Positions 53,027 through 60,546 of a DNA stretch of 64,000 nucleotides are shown here, one piece after another. Under the pieces are notes generated by a model. That model was not told the DNA's origin. It ran no database searches and worked only from the letters and a program-made list of their open reading frames with translations. Position 1 is the first letter of the stretch. Each line of letters begins with the position of its first letter. A program made the position numbers and the translations under genes. The stretch lies in NCBI GenBank assembly GCA_963801105.1, contig CAWDDH010000003.1:496001-560000 (forward strand). Direction: 5' to 3'. This stretch comes from JAENVU01 sp963801105 (GTDB taxonomy: Bacteria; Actinomycetota; Acidimicrobiia; IMCC26256; JAENVU01).

Positions 53027-54294
53027 TGGACCCGTACCTGGTGATCTCGGCGGACTGCCATGCCGGACTGCCCAACGCCGAGTACCGAGCGTGGCTCGAC
53101 CCCGAGTACCGGGAGACCTTCGACGCCGCGCTGATGGAGCGCCAGCGGATGGCGGAGCTCGCGAACCAGGGGTTCCTCAACCAGGAGTTCGCGGACGAGT
53201 GGCACGCGGAGAACGAGGAGGGCCTCCGCGGTGGCTGGGACGCGGGCCGGCGCGACAAGGAGCTCGACGCCGACGGGGTGGCCGGCGAGGTCATCTTCCC
53301 CGACGCGGACTCGGTGACCTCCGGGGCGTCGGCGCCGTTCGGCGCCGGGCTCGGCTCGACCGGCGACACGCCGCCCGAGCTGCTGCTCGCGGGCGCCCGG
53401 GCCCACAACCGCTGGCTCGCGGAGCTGTGTGCCGACAGCCCCGAGCGACGCGCCGGCGTCGCCGTGGTGCCGATCCTCGCAGACATCGACGCCGCGGTCG
53501 TCGAGATCCGTCGCGCCCACGAGTCCGGCCTGCGGGGCGGGATCCTCATCCCGCCGATGTGGCAGCCCTACGAGCCCTACCACCATCCGCGCTACGAGCC
53601 GGTCTGGACCGTGTGCGAAGAGCTCGGCATGCCCGTGCACGTCCACTCGGGGGTCGCCGACAAGGCGGCCTACGGCCCGCACATCGGCATCTACACGGCC
53701 GAGGTGCGGTTCTGGTCCTCACGTCCCCTGTGGTTCCTGATCTGGTCGGGGGTGTTCGAGCGTCACCCCGACCTGCGCTTCGGCGTCGCCGAGTGCGGCG
53801 CGTTCTGGGTGAACGACCTGCTGTGGCGCATGGACCTCGTGTTCGAGCGCGACCACGGCTCCCGCAAGCTCGGCGAGCAGCTGACCGCCAACGTGACGAT
53901 GCGCCCGAGCGAGTACTTCGACCGGAACTGCTTCATCGGCGCGTCCAACACGCAGCGGCGCGAGCTCGCCCGGCGCTACGAGATCGGCGTCGGCAACCTG
54001 TGCTGGGGGAACGACTTCCCCCACCCCGAGGGCACATGGCCGCACACGATGCAGTTCCTCCGCGAGGCGTTCTGGGACATCCCCCGCGACGAGACCGCGG
54101 CGATCCTCGGGCTGAACGCCGCGGAGGTCTACGGCTTCGACGTCGACGCGCTCACCCCGCTCGCCGGCCGGATCGGTCCGTCCCCCGAGGACCTCGGCCA
54201 GACCGGCGACCCGAGCGCGAAGTGGGCCGCGCTGAAGGAGGCCGGACGGCCCTGGATCACCGGCATCGAGACGCTGCCACCCGCCCTCGCATGA
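53026..54294 (+). CDS. amidohydrolase family 2 protein ('DCHAG' type)
   Basis: The 422-residue paralogue of the product of 50889 has an intact frame: LVISADCHAGLPNAEYRAWL, VAGEVIFPDADSV, HNRWLAELC, MPVHVHSGVADKAAYGP and CWGNDFPHPEGTWPHTMQFL. The N-terminal metal site is DCHAG, and the later Asp sits in the GNDFPH motif. An insertion around 35-60 rich in Gln/Asn/Glu distinguishes it. A GTG three bases upstream is an alternative start. It is sandwiched between the SDR and the P450 (ATGA overlap), so it is an integral part of one pathway. Confidence 0.9.
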   Translation: MDPYLVISADCHAGLPNAEYRAWLDPEYRETFDAALMERQRMAELANQGFLNQEFADEWHAENEEGLRGGWDAGRRDKELDADGVAGEVIFPDADSVTSGASAPFGAGLGSTGDTPPELLLAGARAHNRWLAELCADSPERRAGVAVVPILADIDAAVVEIRRAHESGLRGGILIPPMWQPYEPYHHPRYEPVWTVCEELGMPVHVHSGVADKAAYGPHIGIYTAEVRFWSSRPLWFLIWSGVFERHPDLRFGVAECGAFWVNDLLWRMDLVFERDHGSRKLGEQLTANVTMRPSEYFDRNCFIGASNTQRRELARRYEIGVGNLCWGNDFPHPEGTWPHTMQFLREAFWDIPRDETAAILGLNAAEVYGFDVDALTPLAGRIGPSPEDLGQTGDPSAKWAALKEAGRPWITGIETLPPALA

Positions 54295-55539
54295 CCGAGA
54301 CCGCGGCCCGCTTCGACCCGCTCGCACCGGGCTACGCCGACGACCCGTACCCCCAGTACGCGTCGCTGCGCGATCACGACCCGGTCCACCGCTCCGAGCT
54401 GCTCCAGGGCTGGGTGGTCACCCGCTTCGACGACATCGGTCGCCTGCTGCGAGATCCCTCGATCTCCAGCGACATCCACCACGCGACCCCCAACCCGCTC
54501 ACGCAGATGGAGCTCGCGCTCCTCGAGGACCAACCCCGCGGCGTCGCGCACGATCGTCCTCCTGGACGATCCCGATCACGCGCGGATCCGCGCGCTCATG
54601 GCCGAGCCGTTCCGTCCGCGGGAGGTCGAGCAGCTCCGGGCCCAGGTGACCGAGCGCGTCGACGGCGCGTTCGACCGGCTCCGCGCCCACCACGGCGCCG
54701 GGACGGCCCGCTTCGATCTCGTCGCCGAGTTCGCGTACCCCCTGCCCGTCGAGATCTTCTCCGAGATGCTCGGGCTCCCGGAGGAGGACGGACCGCAGTT
54801 CCGCTTCTGGACCCAGTGCGTGGCGCGCATGGTGGACCCGGTGATGGGCGCCGAGGAACGCGCCGAGTGCACCCGCGGGCTCGACGACATGTACGCCTAC
54901 CTCGCGGCGGAGGCCGATCGGAAACGCGCGCATCCTGCAGACGACCTGATGTCCGCGCTCGTCCACGCCGAGGTCGACGGCGAGCACCTCTCCCAGGAGG
55001 ATCTCGTCGCCCAGCTCGTGACGCTCTACATGGCCGGGCACGAGCCGACCGCGGCACTGATCGCCGCGGGGACGCTGGCACTCCTCCGCCAGCCCGACGA
55101 GCTCGCGCGCCTGCGCGCCGACCGGGCGCTGCTGCGCAACGCCCTGGCCGAGTTCCTCCGCTTCGACGGGCCCAACCACTTCGTGCGCCGCATCACGACC
55201 GCCCCCACGACCATCGGGAGCGCGGAGCTGCCCGCGGGGTCGGTGATCTACGCGAGCCCGGCGTCGGCGAACCGCGATCCTCGCCGGTGGGGCGCCGACG
55301 GCGACCGCATCCGGGTGGACCGCCCCGACGCGAGCCAGCACCTCCAGTTCGGCGCGGGGGTGCACGCGTGCCTCGGCTCCCACCTGGCGCGACTCCAGGC
55401 CGAGATCGCGTTCAGCGCGATCCTCGACCGCCTGCACGACGTCGACCTCGCGGGCGAGCCCGTCTGGGGCAACCGGATGTTCATCCGGGGGCTCCAGTCG
55501 CTCCCGATCACCGCGACGATCTCGCCCGGCCGGTCATGA
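54291..55539 (+). CDS. cytochrome P450, frame broken
   Basis: The protein is about 416 residues long. The N-terminal region DPYPQYASLRDHDPVHRSEL is typical of soluble actinobacterial P450s. After a break at 54536-54545 (adding GC gives PRGASRTIVLLDDPDHARIR) come the I-helix TLYMAGHEPTAALIAAGTLA, the K-helix EFLRFD and the heme loop FGAGVHACLGSHLARLQ (Cys codon 55369-55371). It hydroxylates a hydrophobic substrate using ferredoxin and reductase encoded elsewhere. The start and stop both overlap neighbours by 4 bases. Confidence 0.9.
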
Positions 55540-56009
55540 CCCCGCCCGACGACGAACCCCGGCTCGCCTCCATCCGCATCCCGCTCCACGACCTGCTCGG
55601 CTTCGAGTTCGAGTCTCCGCAGGCCGGCGCGACGACCGCCGAGGTCCGGATGCCCGTGCGAGCCGAGTCCTGCGGACCCACGGGCAGCCTCCACGGCGGG
55701 GCGATCGCGACCCTCGTGGACTTCGCCTGCGCGCTCGCCGCCGTGCGGGCCAGCGACTTCGACGCCGCGACCGAGTCCCTCATCACCGCCGACATGCACG
55801 TCCGCTACCTCGGGCGCCCGCGCACCGACGCCGTCGTGGCCTCCTCCGAGGTGGTGAAGGTCGGCGCGCAGCTCATCGTGGTCGAGTGCCGCGTCGCCGA
55901 CACCGACGACCACGTCATCGCCACTGCCGACTTCTCGATGATGAAGGTGCCGCGACGGCGGCCGCTCCTCCCCGACTCCCCGCCGGCGGGAAGCTCACCC
56001 GAGCTCTGA
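55536..56009 (+). CDS. PaaI-family hotdog thioesterase
   Basis: The protein has 157 residues with the hotdog core GSLHGGAIATLVDFACALAA (about 47-66), which holds the HGG motif, and LITADMHVRYLGRPRTDAVV. It hydrolyses an acyl-CoA, probably the end product or a dead-end intermediate of the upstream genes. It is the last gene of the run; the convergent TetR gene ends 32 bases further on. Confidence 0.88.
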   Translation: MTPPDDEPRLASIRIPLHDLLGFEFESPQAGATTAEVRMPVRAESCGPTGSLHGGAIATLVDFACALAAVRASDFDAATESLITADMHVRYLGRPRTDAVVASSEVVKVGAQLIVVECRVADTDDHVIATADFSMMKVPRRRPLLPDSPPAGSSPEL

Positions 56010-56041
56010 CGCCCGGCGGCTCCGTCGGGACGACGCGGCCG

Positions 56042-56668
56042 TCAACCGGGATCGGGGCTGTCGCCGTCGCCGTCGAGCAACGCCGGGACGAGCATGCGGC
56101 GCAGCAGCGCCGTCAGCTCGGCGGGATCCACGATGGTGGGCCGGCGCAGGAGCCCGGTGGCCACGATCTGGAGCCACTGCATCGCGATCTCCGGCGTGAC
56201 GCCGTCGCGCAGCACCCCACGCGCCGCGGCAGCGACGAACATCGGCTCGACGAGCGGGCGGATCCCCTCGGTGAGCGCGGTCCCCGCGATCCGCGCGACC
56301 GAGGCGCTCGCCGACGGCTCGAGCAGCGAGGTGAACACGGGGTCGTCGGCCATCTCGGTCAGGGCGATGACCAGCCCCTCGACCACGAACCGCTCGGGTA
56401 CGGCCGCCTCACCGAGGCTCGCGATCACGTGCCGACCGACGCGGAGCGACGCCTGGACCACCACCGCGACGACGAGGTCCTCCTTGGAGTCGAAGTAGCG
56501 GTACACCGATGACCGGTGCAGCCCGACCGCGTCGGCCACCGAGTCGAGCCGGAGCCCACCGAGGCCACCCTTCCGCACGGCGGTCGCAGCCGCGTCCACG
56601 AGGCGCTGCCGCATCGCCTCGTAGTCCGGGCCTGCCGGACGGGCCTTCCAGTCCCCCACGGTCGTCAC
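56042..56668 (-). CDS. TetR-family transcriptional regulator
   Basis: The protein has 208 residues with an N-terminal helix-turn-helix (about 28-70: LRLDSVADAVGLHRSSVYRY, FDSKEDLV). The rest is an all-helical ligand-binding domain. The GTG start lies 9 bases after TAGAGT (leaderless). Its 3' end meets the catabolic operon and its promoter lies just after the convergent-side acyl-CoA dehydrogenase gene. It is the obvious candidate regulator for the 49.5-57.9 kb genes; the effector is likely an acyl-CoA or free acid. Confidence 0.9.
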   Translation of the reverse strand: MTTVGDWKARPAGPDYEAMRQRLVDAAATAVRKGGLGGLRLDSVADAVGLHRSSVYRYFDSKEDLVVAVVVQASLRVGRHVIASLGEAAVPERFVVEGLVIALTEMADDPVFTSLLEPSASASVARIAGTALTEGIRPLVEPMFVAAAARGVLRDGVTPEIAMQWLQIVATGLLRRPTIVDPAELTALLRRMLVPALLDGDGDSPDPG

Positions 56669-56677
56669 GCGCCCCGG

Positions 56678-56683
56678 ACTCTA
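56678..56683 (-). promoter_or_regulatory. leaderless -10 element (TAGAGT)
   Basis: Minus-strand TAGAGT lies 9 bases before the TetR GTG start. Confidence 0.45.
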
Positions 56684-56718
56684 CGCGGTCGCCGGATCGG
56701 ACCGGCCGCCGCCCGCAC

Positions 56719-57867
56719 TCAGAGGCCGAGCGACCGGCCGATGATCTCCTTCATGATCTCGGTCGTCCCGCCGTAGATCGTGGTGATGCGCGCGTCGGCG
56801 TACGCGCGCGCGATCGGGTACTCCATCATGTAGCCGTAGCCGCCGTGCAGCTGGAGGCAACGGTCGACGGTCCGCTTCTGGAGCTCCGTGCACCACCACT
56901 TCGCCATCGCCGCCTCCTCGGCGGTGAGCGTGAACGCGTTGAGGGCGAGCACGCACTGGTCCACGAACGCCTGGGCGACCTCGACCTCGGTCGCGATCTC
57001 GGCCAGCGTGAAGCGGCTGTTCTGGAAGGTGCCGACGGGCTGGCCGAACGCGGTGCGCTCCTGCACGTAGTCGAGCGTCCACCCGAGCGCGGCGCGTGCG
57101 GCCGCGACGCCGGCGACCGCGATCGACAGCCGCTCCTGGGGGAGGTTGTGCACGAGCTGGAGGAAGCCCTGGCCCTCGTCACCGAGCAGGTTGCCGACCG
57201 GCACGTGGACATCGTGGAAGAACAGCTCAGCGGTGTCCTGGGAATGCAGGCCGAGCTTGTCGAGGTTGCGACCGCGCTCGAAGCCCTCCATGCCCCGCTC
57301 CAGCACGAGGAGCGACATGCCCTTGTGTCGTTGCGAGGGATCCGTCTTCACCGCGGTGATGACGAGGTCGGCATTGATGCCGTTCGTGATGAACGTCTTG
57401 GAGCCGTTGACCACGTAGGAGTCGCCGTCGCGAATCGCGGTGGTGGCCATCCCCGCGAGGTCCGAGCCGATTCCGGGCTCGGTCATGGCGATGGCCGTCA
57501 CCAGCTCACCCGACGCGATCCCGGGCAGCCACCGGGCCCGTTGCTCGTCGGTGCAGTACGCGAGGAAGTACGGCGTGCAGATGTCGTTGTGGAGGCTGAT
57601 GCCGAGGCCGGCGCCGCCGACGCCCGCCGCCTGCACCTCCTCGTCGATGACCTGGTGGTACCGGAAGTCGTGGACGCCCCCGCCGCCGTGCTCCTCCGGG
57701 ATCGCCATGCCGAGGAAGCCGTGGCGCCCCGCCTCGGCGAACAGCTCGTGCGGGACGATGCCCGCCTGCTCCCACGCGAGGTGGTGCGGCACCACCTCGC
57801 GGTCCAGCCAGGTGCGGAAGCTGACCCGCAGCTCGTCGTGCTCGTCTTCGTACAGCTGTCGTTCCAT
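56719..57867 (-). CDS. acyl-CoA dehydrogenase
   Basis: The protein has 382 residues with IAMTEPGIGSDLAGM, VNGSKTFITNGINADLVI, HGGYGYMMEYPIARAYADA and RITTIYGGTTEIMKEIIGRS. The C-terminal position that is Glu in medium-chain enzymes is Gly (IYGG). Glu245 in LPQERLSIAVAG is at the isovaleryl/long-chain position, so a branched or long acyl-CoA is the likely substrate. It is transcribed just upstream of the TetR gene (50 bases apart) and may share its regulation with the P450/amidohydrolase operon. Confidence 0.92.
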   Translation of the reverse strand: MERQLYEDEHDELRVSFRTWLDREVVPHHLAWEQAGIVPHELFAEAGRHGFLGMAIPEEHGGGGVHDFRYHQVIDEEVQAAGVGGAGLGISLHNDICTPYFLAYCTDEQRARWLPGIASGELVTAIAMTEPGIGSDLAGMATTAIRDGDSYVVNGSKTFITNGINADLVITAVKTDPSQRHKGMSLLVLERGMEGFERGRNLDKLGLHSQDTAELFFHDVHVPVGNLLGDEGQGFLQLVHNLPQERLSIAVAGVAAARAALGWTLDYVQERTAFGQPVGTFQNSRFTLAEIATEVEVAQAFVDQCVLALNAFTLTAEEAAMAKWWCTELQKRTVDRCLQLHGGYGYMMEYPIARAYADARITTIYGGTTEIMKEIIGRSLGL

Positions 57868-57905
57868 CCCGGCGATTCTTCACGATCCACGCGCGGAGCG
57901 CCGGA

Positions 57906-57911
57906 TAGGTT
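57906..57911 (+). promoter_or_regulatory. leaderless -10 element (TAGGTT)
   Basis: TAGGTT lies 6 bases before the GTG start of the TMEM175-like gene. Confidence 0.45.
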
Positions 57912-57917
57912 CTCGCG

Positions 57918-58535
57918 GTGCCCAAGGGACGGCTGGAGGCCTTCAGCGACGGCGTGATCGCGATCCTGATCACGATCATGGTGCTGGAGCTGAAGATCCC
58001 CCACCGCGGGAGCCTCCACGCGCTGCGCCCGCTCGTGCCGGTGTTCCTCGCCTACGTCCTCAGCTTCGTGTACCTCGGCATCTACTGGAACAACCACCAC
58101 CATCTGCTGCAGTCGGCGCGCCGGGTCAACGGCCGCATCCTCTGGGCGAACCTTCACCTGCTGTTCTGGCTGTCGCTGTTCCCCTTCGTCACCGCCTGGA
58201 TGGGCGAGAACCACGCGGACAGCGTCCCGACGGCGTTCTACGGCATCGTCTCCCTGCTCGCCGCGATCGCGTACTACGTCCTCCAGACCGCGATCGTGGC
58301 GGACCACGGACGCGACTCTGCGCTGGCCACCGCGCTCGGCCGGGATCTCAAGGGCCGCATGTCGCCGGTCGCCTACGCCGTCGCGATCCCGCTCGCGTTC
58401 GTGAGCAGCTGGATCTCCATCGCGATCTACGTCGGCGTGGCGCTCATGTGGCTCATCCCCGACCGACGGCTCGAATCGAGGTTCGAGACTCTGCACGCTG
58501 AGGCCGACACGGCAGATCCCGACATCACCCCTTGA
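57918..58535 (+). CDS. TMEM175-family membrane protein (potassium channel type)
   Basis: The protein has 205 residues with about six helices. GRLEAFSDGVIAILITIMVL (4-23) contains the FSD motif of helix 1 that lines the pore in bacterial TMEM175 K+ channels. LVPVFLAYVLSFVYLGIYW and NNHHHLLQSARRVNGRILW are the following conserved segments of DUF1211. The GTG start is supported by a leaderless -10. The last 4 bases overlap the start of the next fragment (TTGA). Confidence 0.9.
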   Translation: MPKGRLEAFSDGVIAILITIMVLELKIPHRGSLHALRPLVPVFLAYVLSFVYLGIYWNNHHHLLQSARRVNGRILWANLHLLFWLSLFPFVTAWMGENHADSVPTAFYGIVSLLAAIAYYVLQTAIVADHGRDSALATALGRDLKGRMSPVAYAVAIPLAFVSSWISIAIYVGVALMWLIPDRRLESRFETLHAEADTADPDITP

Positions 58536-58846
58536 CGAGGCGGCCCCCACGCGAAATCGTCGGTGGTCCCCTCTCGGGGGCGGTCAGCTACGGGCCCGTG
58601 CCGGGCTCGGTCTATGCCGGTCACCGCTTCGTCGACGTGCTCGTCCACGGCTGGGACCTCGCCGTCGGCGCGGACCAGGACCGCGACCTTCCCGAAGATC
58701 TCGTGATCGCGTGCTGGGAGGTCGTGGAGCCGCAACTGGACATGATCCTGACCAGCGGCGCATTCGGCGAGCACCACGACGTCCCGGTCGGTGCCGATCC
58801 GCAGACCCGCCTGTTGCGCACCCTGGGGCGCGACTCGGACGCTTAG
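58532..58846 (+). pseudogene. TIGR03086-like (maleylpyruvate-isomerase type) C-terminal fragment
   Basis: The 104 codons from TTG correspond to the C-terminal half of a TIGR03086 protein. VYAGHRFVDVLVHGWDLAVG is the hallmark helix with the HGWDLA motif, and DLVIACWEVVEPQLD and SGAFGEHHDVPVGADPQTRL complete the usual end. The N-terminal DinB-like metal-binding half (about 90 residues) is missing. The preceding gene occupies its place, so this is a truncated remnant. The TTG start overlapping the TMEM175 stop (TTGA) could still allow translation. Confidence 0.65.
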
Positions 58847-60060
58847 CGGCGACCCGACGCGACCCGCAGCAGCGCCTCGTTCGCGTCCGGCGGGAGCTCC
58901 ACGAGCGGCTCGCGCAGCTCCTCGACCGTCGGCCCGAACTGCTCGGCGAGCGGCGCGAGCGCAGCGAGGTCGAAGTCGTAGAGGCTCGCCGCGTTGCCGG
59001 CCAGGATCCGACGGATCTCGTCCTCGGGCAGGTCGTGCATGACCTGTCGCAGGTGCTCTCGCGTGAAGGGACCTGTCCCCTCGTTGTGCGGGTAGTCGCT
59101 CCCCCACATGAACCGGTCGGCGCCGAGGTACTCACGCGCCGCGACGTCGGACAGTCCGGGTTGGGACACGCCCATCCAGCAGTTGCGCCGGAAGTACTCG
59201 GTGGCCGACAGGGGTGGGACGGCGTCGACGTCGTAGGCGAGCTCGCCCGTGCGCCCCGTCCGGCGGATGCCGTCCAGCGTCTGGTCGAGCTGCTTCAGCA
59301 GCGGCGGGACCCAGTGACAGCCCGTCTCGGTGATCGCGAAGCGCAACTTCGGGAACCGCTCGAAGATGCCGGCGAGGATGAACTGCACGAGCGGACGCTG
59401 CGAGTAGAACCCGACCTCGTTGATGAAGACGAGTGGCGTCGCGGCGAACCGGCCGTAGTCGGGTGCCCCCGTGCCCCCGTGCAGGTTGATGACGACCTCG
59501 AGGTCCTCGCAGACCTTCCAGAGCCGGTCGTACGCGGGATCGATCAGCGGCGACACCCAGGTGCAGTCCGGCGGCAGGTTCGGCAGGAGCAGGCCGCCGC
59601 GGAGTCCGTGCTCCTTGATGAAGTGCACGTCGGCGATCGCGTCGTCGATGTCGTTCAGGAAGATCTGCCCGATCCCGGCGCGCCGCTCGGGGAAGCGCCC
59701 GCAGAAGTCGACGAGCCACCGGTTGTGGGCCTGGACGCCGGCGTGACGGTGCTCGTACTGCTCCGCCGTGGGCGGCTTGGCGAAGAGCACGAAGCTCGGG
59801 AAGAACGGCGGCACGGTGTTGGGGAAGATCACCTCGGCGACCTGACCGTCCTGCTCGAGGTCCGTATTGCGCCGTTCGTCGTCCCAGTTGCGCACGCGCC
59901 CGCCGTCGTGGAGGTCGCGGTAGGGGTTCTTGTACTTGTTGCGCCAGGCGTCGAAATCGTCGCGGTACGCGGGGTCGAGATACTCGCGGTACTGCTCGTG
60001 ACTCCCGCCGGCATGACAGTCCGCGGAGATGATCGTGTAGCGCGGGGATGTGGTCGTCAT
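58843..60060 (-). CDS. amidohydrolase family 2 protein ('DCHAG' type)
   Basis: The 405-residue third paralogue in the window has IISADCHAGGSHEQYREYLD, VAEVIFPNTVPPFFPSFVLF, HNRWLVDFCGRFPERRAGIG, VVINLHGGTGAPDYGRF, ITETGCHWVPPLLKQLD and WGSDYPHNEGTGPFTREHLR. It is closest to the 50889 product (NTxPPFFP, GGxRxWDxxRR). The ATG at 60058-60060 has a GAGGAG ribosome site; a longer frame to 60135 lacks one. Its stop overlaps the TIGR03086 fragment tail to tail. Confidence 0.92.
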   Translation of the reverse strand: MTTTSPRYTIISADCHAGGSHEQYREYLDPAYRDDFDAWRNKYKNPYRDLHDGGRVRNWDDERRNTDLEQDGQVAEVIFPNTVPPFFPSFVLFAKPPTAEQYEHRHAGVQAHNRWLVDFCGRFPERRAGIGQIFLNDIDDAIADVHFIKEHGLRGGLLLPNLPPDCTWVSPLIDPAYDRLWKVCEDLEVVINLHGGTGAPDYGRFAATPLVFINEVGFYSQRPLVQFILAGIFERFPKLRFAITETGCHWVPPLLKQLDQTLDGIRRTGRTGELAYDVDAVPPLSATEYFRRNCWMGVSQPGLSDVAAREYLGADRFMWGSDYPHNEGTGPFTREHLRQVMHDLPEDEIRRILAGNAASLYDFDLAALAPLAEQFGPTVEELREPLVELPPDANEALLRVASGRR

Positions 60061-60191
60061 CGGTGTGCACTCCTCGTCACCGGGACCGGGGGACGGTCCC
60101 GACCTCCGCACTGTAGGACCGCGCCGGCCGCCCAATCACCTGCGGCGTGGGCGCTTTCGCGGTGGGTGCCGCGTCGGGACCCCGAACCGCC

Positions 60192-60197
60192 TAGGCT
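60192..60197 (+). promoter_or_regulatory. candidate -10 element (TAGGCT) of the cold-shock gene
   Basis: TAGGCT lies 58 bases before the cold-shock protein start. This leaves a leader of about 50 bases, consistent with the structured leaders of cold-shock mRNAs. Confidence 0.4.
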
Positions 60198-60255
60198 CAC
60201 GGCTGCGAGCCGGCCGAATCCTTTGGTCGACCGCGTCTGAGAAACGAGTACATCT

Positions 60256-60456
60256 GTGCAGCAAGGCACCGTGAAATTCTTCAACGCAGAAAAGGGCTTC
60301 GGCTTCATCTCGCGCGAGAACGGCGACGACGTGTTCGTCCACTTCTCGGCGATCCAGGCCGACGGCTACAAGACTCTCGAGGACGGCCAGCGCGTCGAGT
60401 TCGAGACGGCTCCCGGCCGTAAGGGCGAGGAAGCGCAGAACGTCCGCGTCATCTGA
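60256..60456 (+). CDS. cold-shock domain protein (CspA family)
   Basis: The 66-residue protein is a complete cold-shock domain. RNP1 is KGFGFI in GTVKFFNAEKGFGFI, and RNP2 is VFVHFSAI. It binds single-stranded RNA/DNA as an RNA chaperone in the cytoplasm. The GTG start (60256) follows a short purine-rich stretch. It is monocistronic, with a strong hairpin directly behind the stop. Confidence 0.96.
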   Translation: MQQGTVKFFNAEKGFGFISRENGDDVFVHFSAIQADGYKTLEDGQRVEFETAPGRKGEEAQNVRVI

Positions 60457-60472
60457 CGCAGTTCCACCGAGC

Positions 60473-60509
60473 AACGCCGCGGGTCGGGAGCAATCCCACC
60501 CGCGGCGTT
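60473..60509. terminator. hairpin terminator after the cold-shock gene
   Basis: A 12-bp stem AACGCCGCGGGT / ACCCGCGGCGTT continues inward, past one bulged C, with GGGA / TCCC around a GCAA tetraloop. TTCTCAATTCT follows. It lies between the convergent cold-shock gene and acyl-CoA ligase gene. Confidence 0.75.
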
Positions 60510-60546
60510 CTCAATTCTCGACGCCTTCCGGCTTCGGACCCGGAGA

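Noticed and set aside
7257..54545. Programmed ribosomal frameshifting as the cause of the broken frames
   Set aside because: There are no slippery heptamers or consistent downstream structures, and the breaks occur in many unrelated gene families. Sequence error is simpler.
60061..60135. Longer start of the third amidohydrolase at 60135
   Set aside because: The extra 25 residues lack conservation-like character, and a GAGGAG site stands correctly before the ATG at 60060.
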